Below are positions 26,886-35,923 of a stretch of 64,000 nt of DNA, one piece after another. This DNA is from Paractinoplanes atraurantiacus. GTDB taxonomy: Bacteria > Actinomycetota > Actinomycetes > Mycobacteriales > Micromonosporaceae. The notes beneath the pieces are model-generated. The model was not told the DNA's origin. It did not search any database and worked only from the letters and a program-made list of their open reading frames with translations. The DNA lies in the NCBI RefSeq assembly GCF_900215205.1, contig NZ_OBDY01000006.1, forward strand, positions 62,001 to 126,000. The letters run 5' to 3'. Both the position numbers and the translations under genes were made by a program. Numbering within the stretch: position 1 is the stretch's first letter; every line of letters begins with the position of its first letter.

Positions 26886-27549
26886 AAGCACCGAGCGCCG
26901 CCGGGTCGAGCACGACGATCCGGCGGTAGGCGGTGGCGATCAGCCCGGCCGCCCGCAGCTCTTGAACCGCGTTCTGCACCGTGGCCCGGGAGGCCGCGAT
27001 CATCGCGGCCAGCTCGGGACGGCTCAGCGGCACCGCGATCTCGACGCCGCCGTCCGGCAGCTCGCGCCCGCACGTCTCGGCAATCTCCACCAGCAGCCGG
27101 GCCAGCCGGACCGGCGCCGGGAACGCCGTGAAGTCGCTGCGCCGCCGGTTGGCCCAGGTCAGCTGCCGCGCGATCATCGCCATGACCAGTGTCGACGCCG
27201 CCGGGTGGCGGCGCAGGAAGTCTTCGAAGACGGCCTTGGTGACCACTCCCGCGTGCACCGTGCCGCAGGCGGTCACCGTCGCGTTGCGCGGGCTGCCGGT
27301 GAGCGCGCCGATCTCGCCGACCAGTTCGCCGGGCAGCCGGATGCCGAGCAGCGTCCCGAAGTCGGCGGTGGTCACCTTGACGAAGCCGGTTTCGAGCACC
27401 ACGACGTGTGATCCGAGCGCCCCCTCGCGCAGGATCGGCCGGCCGGTCTCGTAACGGTGCCGCGCACTCAGGCCGAGCAGCTCGTCGGCGGCGACCGGCG
27501 CGAGGCCGCCCAGAAAGGTGCTGGGCGGCCACGCGCCGGTACGCCTCAT
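26851..27549 (-). CDS. Crp/Fnr-family transcriptional regulator
   Basis: A 232-residue regulator. The cyclic-nucleotide-binding-like beta barrel (about 10-125) contains RYETGRPILREGALG and LPGELVGEIGALTGSPRNATV, a good match to the phosphate-binding cassette. A C-helix and winged helix-turn-helix follow (LSRPELAAMIAASRATVQNAVQ). It lacks Cys residues in an Fnr-like cluster, so cAMP or another small ligand is more likely than oxygen sensing. It starts at ATG 27549. It may regulate the convergent pirin or the downstream flavoprotein block; no target site was identified. Confidence 0.88.
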   Translation of the reverse strand: MRRTGAWPPSTFLGGLAPVAADELLGLSARHRYETGRPILREGALGSHVVVLETGFVKVTTADFGTLLGIRLPGELVGEIGALTGSPRNATVTACGTVHAGVVTKAVFEDFLRRHPAASTLVMAMIARQLTWANRRRSDFTAFPAPVRLARLLVEIAETCGRELPDGGVEIAVPLSRPELAAMIAASRATVQNAVQELRAAGLIATAYRRIVVLDPAALGAFTGSSPSEPGG

Positions 27550-27564
27550 GAGTCCATAATGGCC

Positions 27565-28170
27565 TCAGCGCGCGTGCCGGAGAACCTCTGTCAGGCGGCT
27601 CTCGGCCCGGGTGGCGGCCAGCCGTCCCCGGTGCAGCAGGGCCAGATCCTCGACCGCGCAGGCCGGCGGGCGGTAGGAGTTGGCCGCGGCCAGCGCCGGG
27701 TGGAGCCCGGCCCAGGCCAGCAGCGCCTCGCGCAGCGACGGCAGCACCGGCTCCGGCGAGTCGCCCGGGTCGCGGGCGCGCTCGGCGAAATGCTGCCGGT
27801 ACGGCCAGAACGACCACACCTTCGTCTCGTCGATGAGCTGCTCGACCGGGTCGGGCCGCTGGTAGCGCATGGCGATCTCGATCGAGCGCATGCTGCCCTC
27901 GGCGATCAGCTCACCGACCATGGCGTGCCGGGCGCGCACGCCGGTCACCTCGTAGAACGTGCTGCGGCAGCCGCGCGGCCGGGCCGCGCCGACGATCGTC
28001 TTCCAGGTCAGCGGCCGTTCCGGCCGGCCGGCCAGGAGCTCGGCCACGGCCTCGTAGTAGATGATCTTCGTCTGCCAGTGGTTGCGCCGGGGGCAGGGGT
28101 TGTCGGCGAGCCGGGTGTACCAGCCGGCGATCGTGGTGTGCCCCAGGTCGTCGATGATCGTTGTTGACAT
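27565..28170 (-). CDS. TetR-like putative regulator of unknown specificity
   Basis: A 201-residue protein, cytoplasmic. The segment PLTWKTIVGAARPRGCRSTF followed by YEV resembles a TetR-type helix-turn-helix, though it is preceded by more residues than usual (WYTRLADNPCPRRNHWQTKI). The rest is helical (EQLIDETKVWSFWPYRQHF) like a ligand-binding domain. I do not recognise a named family. ATG 28170 is preceded by AGAGGGA. It follows the flavoprotein gene at 28239-29774 on the same strand after 68 bases, so the two may be co-transcribed. Confidence 0.7.
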   Translation of the reverse strand: MSTTIIDDLGHTTIAGWYTRLADNPCPRRNHWQTKIIYYEAVAELLAGRPERPLTWKTIVGAARPRGCRSTFYEVTGVRARHAMVGELIAEGSMRSIEIAMRYQRPDPVEQLIDETKVWSFWPYRQHFAERARDPGDSPEPVLPSLREALLAWAGLHPALAAANSYRPPACAVEDLALLHRGRLAATRAESRLTEVLRHAR

Positions 28171-28238
28171 CGTCCCTCTGTCCCATCCCTGTTCCGCTGG
28201 GAGATGTCGAGCTTCGCCGGAGTCCTCCGGCCCTCGCA

Positions 28239-29774
28239 TCACGCGTTCTCGTATAACTGGTGTCGTACGCCCGTCACTTCGTCGAGCACGCCGTCGCAGT
28301 CGGGCGGCGGCCCGTCGGCGCGCCAGGCCACCTGCTGGTCGGGCCGGATCAGCACGAGCCGCCCGCACCAGGCGGCCGGCATCGGCGCGCCGGCCATCGG
28401 CAGGTGCCGCATCGGCACACCCCGGGCCCGCGCCGCCGTCACCAGCGGCCACCCGCCCTGGTCGTCGGTGAGGTCGACCAGGGTGAGCTGCGGGCCGAGA
28501 CGGTCGAAGAACTGCTCGCCGCCGGCCAGCCGGAAGGCGGGCGGGCGGAACCCGGGAGCGCCGCTCATCCCGGCCGGGCCGGTGCCGGCCGGATCGACCT
28601 GCGGGGCCTCCTGCCGGAGGATCTCGACCAGCACCTCACGGTCGGCGCCCGAGGCGACCAGCCGCTGGAACCGGCTGCGGGTCTGACCGGCCCGGCGGCC
28701 CAGCTCCCGGTCGAGCAGGGCCTGCCGGCGGCGCTCGGCCTCATATCCGGCCAGCAGGTGCTCGCCGGCCCAGCCGTGCACGGCCGCGGCCAGCCGCCAG
28801 CCCAGGTCGACGGCGTCGCCGATGCACGTGTCGACGTCGTTGCCGGGCGGTTCGGCCCGGTGCGCGGCCTGCCCGGCCAGGAAGACCCGGCCCCGGCGGT
28901 AGGACCGCGCGACCGACGGCGTGCCCGCCCGCTGCGCGACCGCGCAGATCTCCGGCGGCTCGCCGGGCAGCCCGAGCCGCTGCGTGAGCAGGCCGGCCGG
29001 GTCGGCCACGGCGGCCTCGTCGCCCTCGGTCAGGGGCAGGTGGGCGACGCAGAGGTCGCCGTCGTGCCCGGTCAGGACGGTGCTGCCGCCGGTGATCACG
29101 GCCGAGGGGTGCGGCCACCGCGCGGCCAGCCCGGCGCTGCGGAAGGCGACGGTCAGATAGGTGGCGGCCGAGCCCAGGTCCTCCATCTCCAGGCCGGCGC
29201 AGCGGCGCACGGTGCTGCCCGCGCCGTCGCACCCGGCCAGGTAGGCCGCCTCGATCACGTGCCGCTTGCCGGACTCGGCGTCGATCACCGTGGCGACCAC
29301 GCACTCCGCCTCGGTGCGCAGGTCGGTGAGGGTCCAGCGGGAGCGCAGGTCGATCAGCGGGTGCTCCAGCGCCCGGCGCAGCCGCCCGGCCAGCCGGGAA
29401 CCGGCGATCAGCAGGTACGGCTCGATCGGCGCGCTGCCGTCGGCCGACGCCGCGTACGAGCCGCGCAGCTCGGTGACCGAGGGCAGCCGCCACACCAGCA
29501 GCGGCTCCTGGTCGACGCCGCGGGCCCAGACCACGTCGACCGGCCCGTCCGGGTCGACACCGGCCGGGCGCAGGTCGCCGGCCAGGCCGAGCCGGCGCAG
29601 CAGCTCCATGTTGCGCCCGTTGACCAGCAGCGGCTCGAGGATCCGGGGCGGGCCGCCGGAGCGTTCGACGACCATGCTGGGCACTCCGTGGTGCGCCAGT
29701 TCCAGTGCGGTGAGCGAGCCGGTGACGCCGGCTCCGGCCACGAGCACCGGCGTCCGGAACGCGGCTGTCGGCAT
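28239..29774 (-). CDS. FAD-dependent aromatic monooxygenase (PheA/TfdB type)
   Basis: A 511-residue group A flavoprotein with a C-terminal thioredoxin-like domain. FAD Rossmann motif GAGVTG is at 14-19, the DG motif GCDGAGSTVR at 181-190. The GD motif region reads GRVFLAGQAAHRAEPPGND (296-314), with Gln302 in place of the near-universal Asp that binds the FAD ribose. Homologues hydroxylate phenols or polyketides using NAD(P)H and oxygen. It neighbours the 3-amino-4-hydroxybenzoate genes and could tailor their product, but the changed GD motif lowers confidence that it is a normal hydroxylase. It is 80 bases downstream of the LAL regulator gene on the same strand. Confidence 0.85.
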   Translation of the reverse strand: MPTAAFRTPVLVAGAGVTGSLTALELAHHGVPSMVVERSGGPPRILEPLLVNGRNMELLRRLGLAGDLRPAGVDPDGPVDVVWARGVDQEPLLVWRLPSVTELRGSYAASADGSAPIEPYLLIAGSRLAGRLRRALEHPLIDLRSRWTLTDLRTEAECVVATVIDAESGKRHVIEAAYLAGCDGAGSTVRRCAGLEMEDLGSAATYLTVAFRSAGLAARWPHPSAVITGGSTVLTGHDGDLCVAHLPLTEGDEAAVADPAGLLTQRLGLPGEPPEICAVAQRAGTPSVARSYRRGRVFLAGQAAHRAEPPGNDVDTCIGDAVDLGWRLAAAVHGWAGEHLLAGYEAERRRQALLDRELGRRAGQTRSRFQRLVASGADREVLVEILRQEAPQVDPAGTGPAGMSGAPGFRPPAFRLAGGEQFFDRLGPQLTLVDLTDDQGGWPLVTAARARGVPMRHLPMAGAPMPAAWCGRLVLIRPDQQVAWRADGPPPDCDGVLDEVTGVRHQLYENA

Positions 29775-29854
29775 CGGTGTCCCCTTGGCGGTGGGGGTGG
29801 TGGGCGGGTTACTCCGCCATCCTCGGCCGCGCGGGTCGTTCGTACATCACGTGT

Positions 29855-32626
29855 TCACGTGGTTCGGGCGCCGCACTCCTGCACGACGAGGGTGGCGAGC
29901 TCGACCCGCCGCCGGATGCCGAGCTTGGCGAAGATGTTGCGCAGGTGCGCGTCCACGGTGTGCCGCGAGATGTAGAGGGTCTCCGCGATCGTGATGTTCG
30001 TGCTGCCCTTGCCGACCTCGAGCGCCACCTTGCGCTCGGCCGGGGTGAGCTGGGGCAGGCAGGTGGCGGCCGGCTCGGGCACGGCCTCGGTGCCGAGCCT
30101 GTCCTCGACCCGGCGGCGGGCCCGGTCGGCGCCGGCCGCGGTCACCAGGGACAGGGCCTCCTCGTAGTGGCCGCGCCCGCGGCCGAGCACGGCCGCGTCC
30201 TCGAGCGCCGCGGCCAGGGCGAGTGGGCGGCCGACCTCCCGGAACCGCTCGGCCGCCGCGGCCAGTCTCCCCGGGTCCCGGGCCAGCACGCCGCCGGCGT
30301 AGGCGGCGGCGGCCGCGGCCGAGCGCGACCCGGGATTGTTCGCGGCCAGCCGCTCGGCCGCCCGCACGGCGGCCCCGGCCTCGGCCGGATGGCCGGTGTC
30401 GCGGGCGATGCGGACCAGCTCGGCCGCCGCCGCCGGATCGTTGGCGAGCAGGGCCGGGCGCTCGGGCAGCGTGCGGTAGAAGTCGCCGAGCAGGGCGAAC
30501 GCGGCCGGGGTGTCGCCGCGGGCGTCCATCAGCAGCGCCTCGGCCCACAGCACGTCCTCAGGCACGGCCGTCACGCCGCCCTCGGCCAGCCGGCGTACGT
30601 GGTCGAGATGCTCCTGCGCCGCCGCCAGGTCACCGCGGAGCACGGCGATCCGCATGAGCATGCCCAGCAGCGGCATGGCCAGCGCGTGCGCGTTGTGCCG
30701 TTCGGCCACCGTGAGGCCCGACTCGGCCTCGACCGCCGCTTCCTCGAGCCGCCCCCGGGCGTACAGCAAAGAGGTCTGGAAGTGATGCCAGAGAGGCTCG
30801 GCCCAGGAGGAGCCGGAGCGGTCGGACTCGCGGCGCCCGGCCCGGATGACCTGCTCGGCCTCGTCGAACTCGTCGAGCACGATCAGCGCCGCGCCGAGCC
30901 AGATGCGCGGATGGCGCTGGGCCGCGTCGCCGCCCGCCTCGTCGGCCAGCTCGGTCGCGGCGCGCGCGTGGGCCAGCGAGTCGCCGAGCCGGCCCTGGGC
31001 GTGGGCGACCAGGCTGCGCCCGGCCAGGCCGAACACCGCGGCCCCGTACTCGCCGCCCCGGCGGCCGAGCCCGTCTGCGCGGGCCCCCGACTCGTCGGCC
31101 TCGGCCAGCCGGCCCAGATAGCAGAGCGCGTGGGCCCGTACGGCGTGAAGCAGGGCTTGCACCGCGAGGGAGATGCCCTCCTGCCGCAACGCCTGATCGC
31201 AGTAGCGCACGGTCATCTCGTTGAGGCCGCCGTGCTTGCAGGCCTCGGCCAGGCCGAGCAGCAGCAGCGCCTCGGTCTCGGCGTCGAGACCGGCGCCGAG
31301 CGCCTCACCGCCCAGCTCGCGCGCCTCCTCGAGGCGGGCGGCGGCGGCGAGCAGGTTGACGGTGTCGGCGATCAGCCCGGGACGGCCGGGGTCGCCGGGA
31401 TTCGCCGCGTCCAGCGCGCGCAGCATGACGTCGGCCGCGGCGCCGGGCGCGACCCGGGCGATCTCGCGCGCCATCGACCGGACCATGTGGACCGCGTCGG
31501 CCGCGCCGGAACGGCCGCTGCGCAGCTGGTGCTCGGCCACCTCCAGGGCCGGCCGGTCGAGCGTCGCCGCCTCGCGGTGCAGCTGCTCGCGCAGCATCCG
31601 GGGCAGGGTGTTGTAGATCGCCTGCCGGACCAGGTCGTGGGCGAAGGCCAGCCCGCCGCTCACGTCGTCGATCAGGAAGTCGGCCATCACCTCGTCGATC
31701 AGCGGGAAGAGCTCGGCCGGCTTGTGCCCGGTGAGCCGGGCCGCCTCGTCGAAGCTGAACGGCCGGGCCAGCACCGACACCGAGCGCAGCAGCCAGCGGG
31801 CCTGCTCGGAGAGGGTGTCGACGTTCTCCCGGACCGAGTCGACGAAGCTGGACGGCAGATCGTCGCCGACCACCGAGCCCACCCCGTCGGCCACCACCAG
31901 CTGACCGGTCACGAGCAGGGCCTTGAGCAGCTGCTCGGTCCGCAGCGGATTGCCCAGGCAGGAGGCGGCCAGCGCCACGACGGTGTTGTCGACCTCGGCG
32001 CCCACCACGTCCACGCTGAGCTCGGCGATGGCTTTCTCATCGAGAAGACCGAGGTGCGTCCGCTGTACGCCGTCCCGCCGCAACCAGCGCATGAGCTGGT
32101 GACCGGGAGTGTCGCCCTCGTCGGGCGACGGCGGCCGGTGCGCGAACAGCCACCGCACCGGCGAGGAGGCGAGGCCCGGGATCAGCTCGCGGACGGCGAG
32201 CGCGCTCAGCTCGTCCATCCACTGCGCGTCGTCGATGACGATCAGCAGTGGCCGCTCACCGGCCGCCTCCTCGAGCGAGGCCCGCAGTCGTTGCAGCGCG
32301 CGGAGCGGGTCGGCCCGCTCCGGTTCCTGCCCGGCCAGCCAGGCGAACGCGGACGCGCCGGGACGGCACTCGCGCAGCGCGCCGGTCAGGGTGACCAGGG
32401 GCGCCGCCTGATCGAGCCGGAACGCCTCGCGGGCGGCGACCGCGATGCCGCGCTCGGCGGCCAGATGGCCGGCGACATGCAGCAGCGCGGACTTGCCGAT
32501 GCCGGGGGCGCCGGTCACCACGTGGCAGCCGCCGGCCCCGGCCGCGGTGTCGTCCAGGACGCGGGTCAGCGACTCGACCTCGGCTTCCCGGCCGACCAGT
32601 CGCCGGATCATGTCGGGGGTCCTCAT
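29855..32626 (-). CDS. LAL-type LuxR transcriptional regulator
   Basis: A 923-residue large ATP-binding LuxR regulator. An N-terminal AAA/NACHT-like ATPase has Walker A GAPGIGKSA (39-47) and Walker B LLIVIDDAQWMDE. A long helical repeat (TPR-like) region follows. The C-terminal LuxR helix-turn-helix has LTPAERKVALEV and ISRHTVDAHLRNIFAKLGI. Such proteins are common pathway-specific activators of actinomycete biosynthetic clusters. It is divergent from the griI-like gene at 32831, so it probably activates that operon from the shared 204-base spacer. ATG 32626 is chosen. Confidence 0.92.
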   Translation of the reverse strand: MRTPDMIRRLVGREAEVESLTRVLDDTAAGAGGCHVVTGAPGIGKSALLHVAGHLAAERGIAVAAREAFRLDQAAPLVTLTGALRECRPGASAFAWLAGQEPERADPLRALQRLRASLEEAAGERPLLIVIDDAQWMDELSALAVRELIPGLASSPVRWLFAHRPPSPDEGDTPGHQLMRWLRRDGVQRTHLGLLDEKAIAELSVDVVGAEVDNTVVALAASCLGNPLRTEQLLKALLVTGQLVVADGVGSVVGDDLPSSFVDSVRENVDTLSEQARWLLRSVSVLARPFSFDEAARLTGHKPAELFPLIDEVMADFLIDDVSGGLAFAHDLVRQAIYNTLPRMLREQLHREAATLDRPALEVAEHQLRSGRSGAADAVHMVRSMAREIARVAPGAAADVMLRALDAANPGDPGRPGLIADTVNLLAAAARLEEARELGGEALGAGLDAETEALLLLGLAEACKHGGLNEMTVRYCDQALRQEGISLAVQALLHAVRAHALCYLGRLAEADESGARADGLGRRGGEYGAAVFGLAGRSLVAHAQGRLGDSLAHARAATELADEAGGDAAQRHPRIWLGAALIVLDEFDEAEQVIRAGRRESDRSGSSWAEPLWHHFQTSLLYARGRLEEAAVEAESGLTVAERHNAHALAMPLLGMLMRIAVLRGDLAAAQEHLDHVRRLAEGGVTAVPEDVLWAEALLMDARGDTPAAFALLGDFYRTLPERPALLANDPAAAAELVRIARDTGHPAEAGAAVRAAERLAANNPGSRSAAAAAAYAGGVLARDPGRLAAAAERFREVGRPLALAAALEDAAVLGRGRGHYEEALSLVTAAGADRARRRVEDRLGTEAVPEPAATCLPQLTPAERKVALEVGKGSTNITIAETLYISRHTVDAHLRNIFAKLGIRRRVELATLVVQECGARTT

Positions 32627-32830
32627 CGCGACTCATACGTATCACGAAGACGGGCACGGCGCATCGGGCGCGGGTACCCGTCGCGGGTCAACTACCCATT
32701 CGGCTAGGTCAATGGCCGCGATGCGAACCGAGCTGCGATTTCCCTGGTCGATCGGGGATGCCACTCGGACGAGCAGTGTCGGCCCACGGCGGGGCGCGGA
32801 TAGCTTTCGGCCGAGGAAAGGGGGTCCGCG
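32627..32830. promoter_or_regulatory. Divergent promoter region: LAL regulator / AHBA operon
   Basis: A 204-base spacer. It contains palindromes ATACGTAT (32635-32642, nine bases before the regulator's ATG) and CGGGTACCCG (32671-32680), plus CCATT-N10-AATGG (32696-32715). Any of these could be operators. A good Shine-Dalgarno (AAAGGGGG) precedes the plus-strand gene. Confidence 0.45.
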
Positions 32831-33622
32831 ATGTACGCGAACGCAACCTTCGGACGGCGGTTGAGGCAGGGGCGCCTCGGCCGCCGCAGCGGCTCCGGCC
32901 TGCTGCTGGTACCGCTCGACCACGCGGTCGGGACCGGGCCGCTGCGCGCCGGCGGCGACCTGGACGCACTGGTCGGCCGGCTGGCCGAGCACGGCGCCGA
33001 CGGCGTGGTGGTCCACAAGGGCGCCGCCCACCGGATCCGCCCGGCCCGGTTCCACGACCTGTCCCTGATCGTGCAGCTGAACGCGAGCACCGGGATGGCG
33101 GCCGACCCGGACGCGAAATATCCGGTGGCCACCGTCGAGGAGGCGCTGCGCCTCGGCGCCGACGCGGTCAGTGTGCACGTCAACGCGGCCTCCCGCACCG
33201 AGGCGGCGCAGATCGCCCACCTGGCCGCCGTGGCCGAGGAGTGCGACCGCTGGTCGCTGCCGCTGCTGGCGATGATGTACGTGCGCGGGCCGGCGGTCCG
33301 TGACGGCCGCGCGCCGGAGCTGGTCGCGCACGCGGTGGCGGTCGCCGCCGAGTTGGGCGCCGACCTGGTCAAGACCGCGCTGCCGGACGACCCGGTGGCG
33401 TCCGCCCGGATCATCGCGGGCGCTGCCGTGCCGGTGCTGGCCGCCGGGGGAGCGCCCGAGCCGGACCCGGACGCGGTGCTGGGCCGGATGGCCGCGGCGA
33501 TGCGGGCGGGCGCGGCCGGGGTGGCGGTGGGCCGGCTGGTCTTCACGGCCGCCGACCCGGCGGCCATGCTGCGCCGGCTGGCCGCCGTCGTGCACGACCG
33601 GACGCCGGCGGTGGCCCGATGA
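32831..33622 (+). CDS. griI: GriI/AroA'-type aldolase (C7 aminosugar-like precursor for 3,4-AHBA)
   Basis: A 263-residue DhnA/class I FBP-aldolase-like enzyme. PLDHAV (28-33, Asp30), MMYVRG (Tyr150) and LVKTALP (Lys181, candidate Schiff-base lysine) match the 2-amino-3,7-dideoxy-heptulosonate synthase family. In grixazone biosynthesis GriI condenses aspartate semialdehyde with dihydroxyacetone phosphate; archaeal homologues feed shikimate instead. The immediate partner gene is a GriH homologue, joined by a four-base ATGA overlap, which is the arrangement of the 3-amino-4-hydroxybenzoate pathway. ATG 32831 follows AAAGGGGG. Confidence 0.88.
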   Translation: MYANATFGRRLRQGRLGRRSGSGLLLVPLDHAVGTGPLRAGGDLDALVGRLAEHGADGVVVHKGAAHRIRPARFHDLSLIVQLNASTGMAADPDAKYPVATVEEALRLGADAVSVHVNAASRTEAAQIAHLAAVAEECDRWSLPLLAMMYVRGPAVRDGRAPELVAHAVAVAAELGADLVKTALPDDPVASARIIAGAAVPVLAAGGAPEPDPDAVLGRMAAAMRAGAAGVAVGRLVFTAADPAAMLRRLAAVVHDRTPAVAR

Positions 33623-34716
33623 CCACACCGGGACGTGAATGCTGGCTGGACCTGCGCGGGGCCGGGCCGTGGCGGCGCGAAGCCGCCGAGGAAGCGGTCC
33701 ACCTGCGGTTCGAGGCGATCGTCGCGGACGATCCGGCCGACCTGGCCGATCTGCCGCCGACCGTCACCCGGGTGCTGGCCGTGGCCGGCGCCGAGCTGCC
33801 CGACGACCTCGGTAACGCGGACCTCGTGCTCGTCGATCCGTCGGTGTCCACCGGCGGCCACCCGGGGGTGCGGTTCGGCCGCCGGGTCGACGTCACCGAC
33901 GCGGCGAGCCTCGACCTGGCCTGCGAGCGGGTCCGGACCGACGAGATCACCGTGCTGCGCTTCCACGACCCCACGCACATCCCGCTCGAGATCGTGCTGG
34001 CCGCGGCCGACGGCTCGCTGGGCCGCATCATCACCGAGGTCGGCGACATCGACGAGGCCTCGGTCCACCTGACCGTGCTCGAGCGCGGCCCCGACGGCGT
34101 GCTGCTGCGGCCGGGCGGGCCGGGCGACGCCACGAAGCTCACCGAGGTGGTGCGGCGCCACTCGCCCGAGATCGACCTGGTCACGCTGACGGTCACCGGC
34201 GTGAAGCACAGCGGCGCCGGGGAGCGGGCCTGCGTGGACACGTGTTCCTACCTCAACCAGGACGAGGGGATCCTGGTCGGCTCCCGCTCGCAGGGGCTGA
34301 TCCTCTGCGTCAGCGAGACGCACCCCCTGCCGTACATGCCGATGCGGCCGTTCCGGGTCAACGCCGGCGCGATCATGTCGTACACGCTGGCCGATCCCGA
34401 GCGCACCCGCTATCTGTGCGAGCTTCAGGCGGGGGCGACGGTCCTGGCCGTACGGGCCGACGGCCGCACCCGCCCGGTGACGGTGGGCCGGGTGAAGATC
34501 GAGACGCGGCCGCTGCTGTCCATCGAGGCGGTGGCACCCACCGGCGAGCGCGTCAACCTGATCGTGCAGGACGACTGGCACGTGCGGGTGCTCGGGCCGG
34601 GCGGCGCGGTGCTCAACTCCACCGAGCTGAAACCGGGCGACGAGGTCCTCGGCTATCTGCCCGGCCGGGAACGGCACGTGGGCTATCCGATCGACGAGCT
34701 GTGCCATGAGCTCTGA
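33619..34716 (+). CDS. griH: GriH-type 3-dehydroquinate synthase II homologue (3,4-AHBA cyclase)
   Basis: A 365-residue DHQ synthase II family member. Landmarks are GVKHSGAGERACVDTCSYL, EGILVGSRSQGL, PMRPFRVNAGA and YTLADPERTRYL, all typical of the family. In actinomycetes GriH converts the C7 product of GriI to 3-amino-4-hydroxybenzoate. An actinomycete makes dehydroquinate by the normal AroB route, so a secondary-metabolic role is preferred. It overlaps griI by four bases and the ligase gene by 11 bases, so the operon is tightly coupled. Confidence 0.9.
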   Translation: MTTPGRECWLDLRGAGPWRREAAEEAVHLRFEAIVADDPADLADLPPTVTRVLAVAGAELPDDLGNADLVLVDPSVSTGGHPGVRFGRRVDVTDAASLDLACERVRTDEITVLRFHDPTHIPLEIVLAAADGSLGRIITEVGDIDEASVHLTVLERGPDGVLLRPGGPGDATKLTEVVRRHSPEIDLVTLTVTGVKHSGAGERACVDTCSYLNQDEGILVGSRSQGLILCVSETHPLPYMPMRPFRVNAGAIMSYTLADPERTRYLCELQAGATVLAVRADGRTRPVTVGRVKIETRPLLSIEAVAPTGERVNLIVQDDWHVRVLGPGGAVLNSTELKPGDEVLGYLPGRERHVGYPIDELCHEL

Positions 34717-35923
34717 CCTGACCAAGATCCAGGACTCGCTGCTGCCGGCCGCGCTGGCGGCGGCGGCGAGATCACCCTTCTACCGCACGCGGCGCGACGG
34801 CGTGCCGGCGAACCGGGCCGAGCTGGCCGGGTATCCGCTGACGACCAAGGCCGACCTGCGCGACGCGTACCCGTTCGGGATGCTCGCGGTGGACCGGTCG
34901 CGGCTGGCGACCTACCACGAGTCGAGCGGCACGACCGGGACGCCGACCGCCTCCTACTACACGAAGGGGGACTGGGCGGACCTGATCGAGCGGTACGCGC
35001 GGGTCCGGGTCGGCATCGAGCCGGCGGACACCTTCATGGTCCGTACGCCCTACGCGCTCATGCTGACCGGGCACGTCGCGCACGCGGCGGCGCTGGCCCG
35101 CGGGGCGACCGTGGTCCCCGCCGACAACCGGTCGCTCGCCACGCCGTACAGCAAAGTCGTGAAGTTGATGCACGACCTGGAAGTGACCCTGACCTGGTCA
35201 CTCCCGACCGACACCCTGTTGTGGGCGGCGGCGGCGTCCCGGGCCGGCCTGCGGGGTTTCCCGGCGCTGCGGGCGATGCTGGTGGCGGGCGAGCCGCTGA
35301 GCCCGGCGCGGCGCGACCGGATCTCGGAGATCTGGAAGGTGCCGGTCGTGCAGGAGTACGGCTCGAGCGAGACCGGTGGCCTGGCCGGCGAATGCCCGCA
35401 CGGGAGGCTTCATCTCTGGGCCGATCGGGCGATCTTCGAGGTGTACGACCCCTCGACCGGCCGTCTCACGCCGGACGGCGCCGGGGAGCTGGTCGTGACG
35501 ATGCTGGTGCGCGAGGCGATGCCGCTGCTGCGCTACCACATCGGGGACCGGGTGCGAGTGTCGTACGGGGACTGCCCGTGCGGTTCGGAGCTGCCGGTCG
35601 TCCGGGTGCTGGGAAGGATGTCCCAGCAGGCGGCGGAGCTGGAGGAGGCGGTGTTCCGGCTGCCGCTCGCGTACGGGGTGATGTTCTGGCGCGCCCGTCG
35701 ATCGTCGCGGGGACTGCACGTGCAGATCGAGGTGCCCGACCGCTATCGCTACGCGGCGGCCCGCGATCTGACCGCCGCCATCGAGAAGGACGCGCTGGTC
35801 GAGGCGGTGCCGCCGGGGACGCTCGTGCCGGTGGCGGCGCTGACCGCGCCCGCGGAGATCATGAAGCCGCGCAGCGTGTTCGCGGCGGGCGAGGACTGGG
35901 ACCGTGCGCTGCGCTACTACTGA
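34706..35923 (+). CDS. PaaK-like adenylating ligase for an aromatic acid
   Basis: A 405-residue member of the phenylacetate-CoA ligase branch of adenylate-forming enzymes. The P-loop-like SSGTTGTPT is at 73-81, EYGSSETGG at 217-225, LRYHIGDRV (Asp281) and a Cys-x-Cys (290, 292) typical of PaaK-like proteins. A candidate catalytic Lys lies in IMKPRSVF near the C-terminus. It should activate a carboxylic acid as an acyl-AMP, then CoA thioester or amide/ester. Its position directly after griH suggests 3-amino-4-hydroxybenzoate or a hydroxylated derivative as substrate. The next gene starts 20 bases before this one ends. Confidence 0.86.
   Translation: MSSDLTKIQDSLLPAALAAAARSPFYRTRRDGVPANRAELAGYPLTTKADLRDAYPFGMLAVDRSRLATYHESSGTTGTPTASYYTKGDWADLIERYARVRVGIEPADTFMVRTPYALMLTGHVAHAAALARGATVVPADNRSLATPYSKVVKLMHDLEVTLTWSLPTDTLLWAAAASRAGLRGFPALRAMLVAGEPLSPARRDRISEIWKVPVVQEYGSSETGGLAGECPHGRLHLWADRAIFEVYDPSTGRLTPDGAGELVVTMLVREAMPLLRYHIGDRVRVSYGDCPCGSELPVVRVLGRMSQQAAELEEAVFRLPLAYGVMFWRARRSSRGLHVQIEVPDRYRYAAARDLTAAIEKDALVEAVPPGTLVPVAALTAPAEIMKPRSVFAAGEDWDRALRYY

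Noticed and set aside
34706-35923. Considered an NRPS adenylation domain
   Set aside because: Length, Cys-x-Cys and C-terminal layout fit the PaaK branch; no carrier or condensation domain is present.
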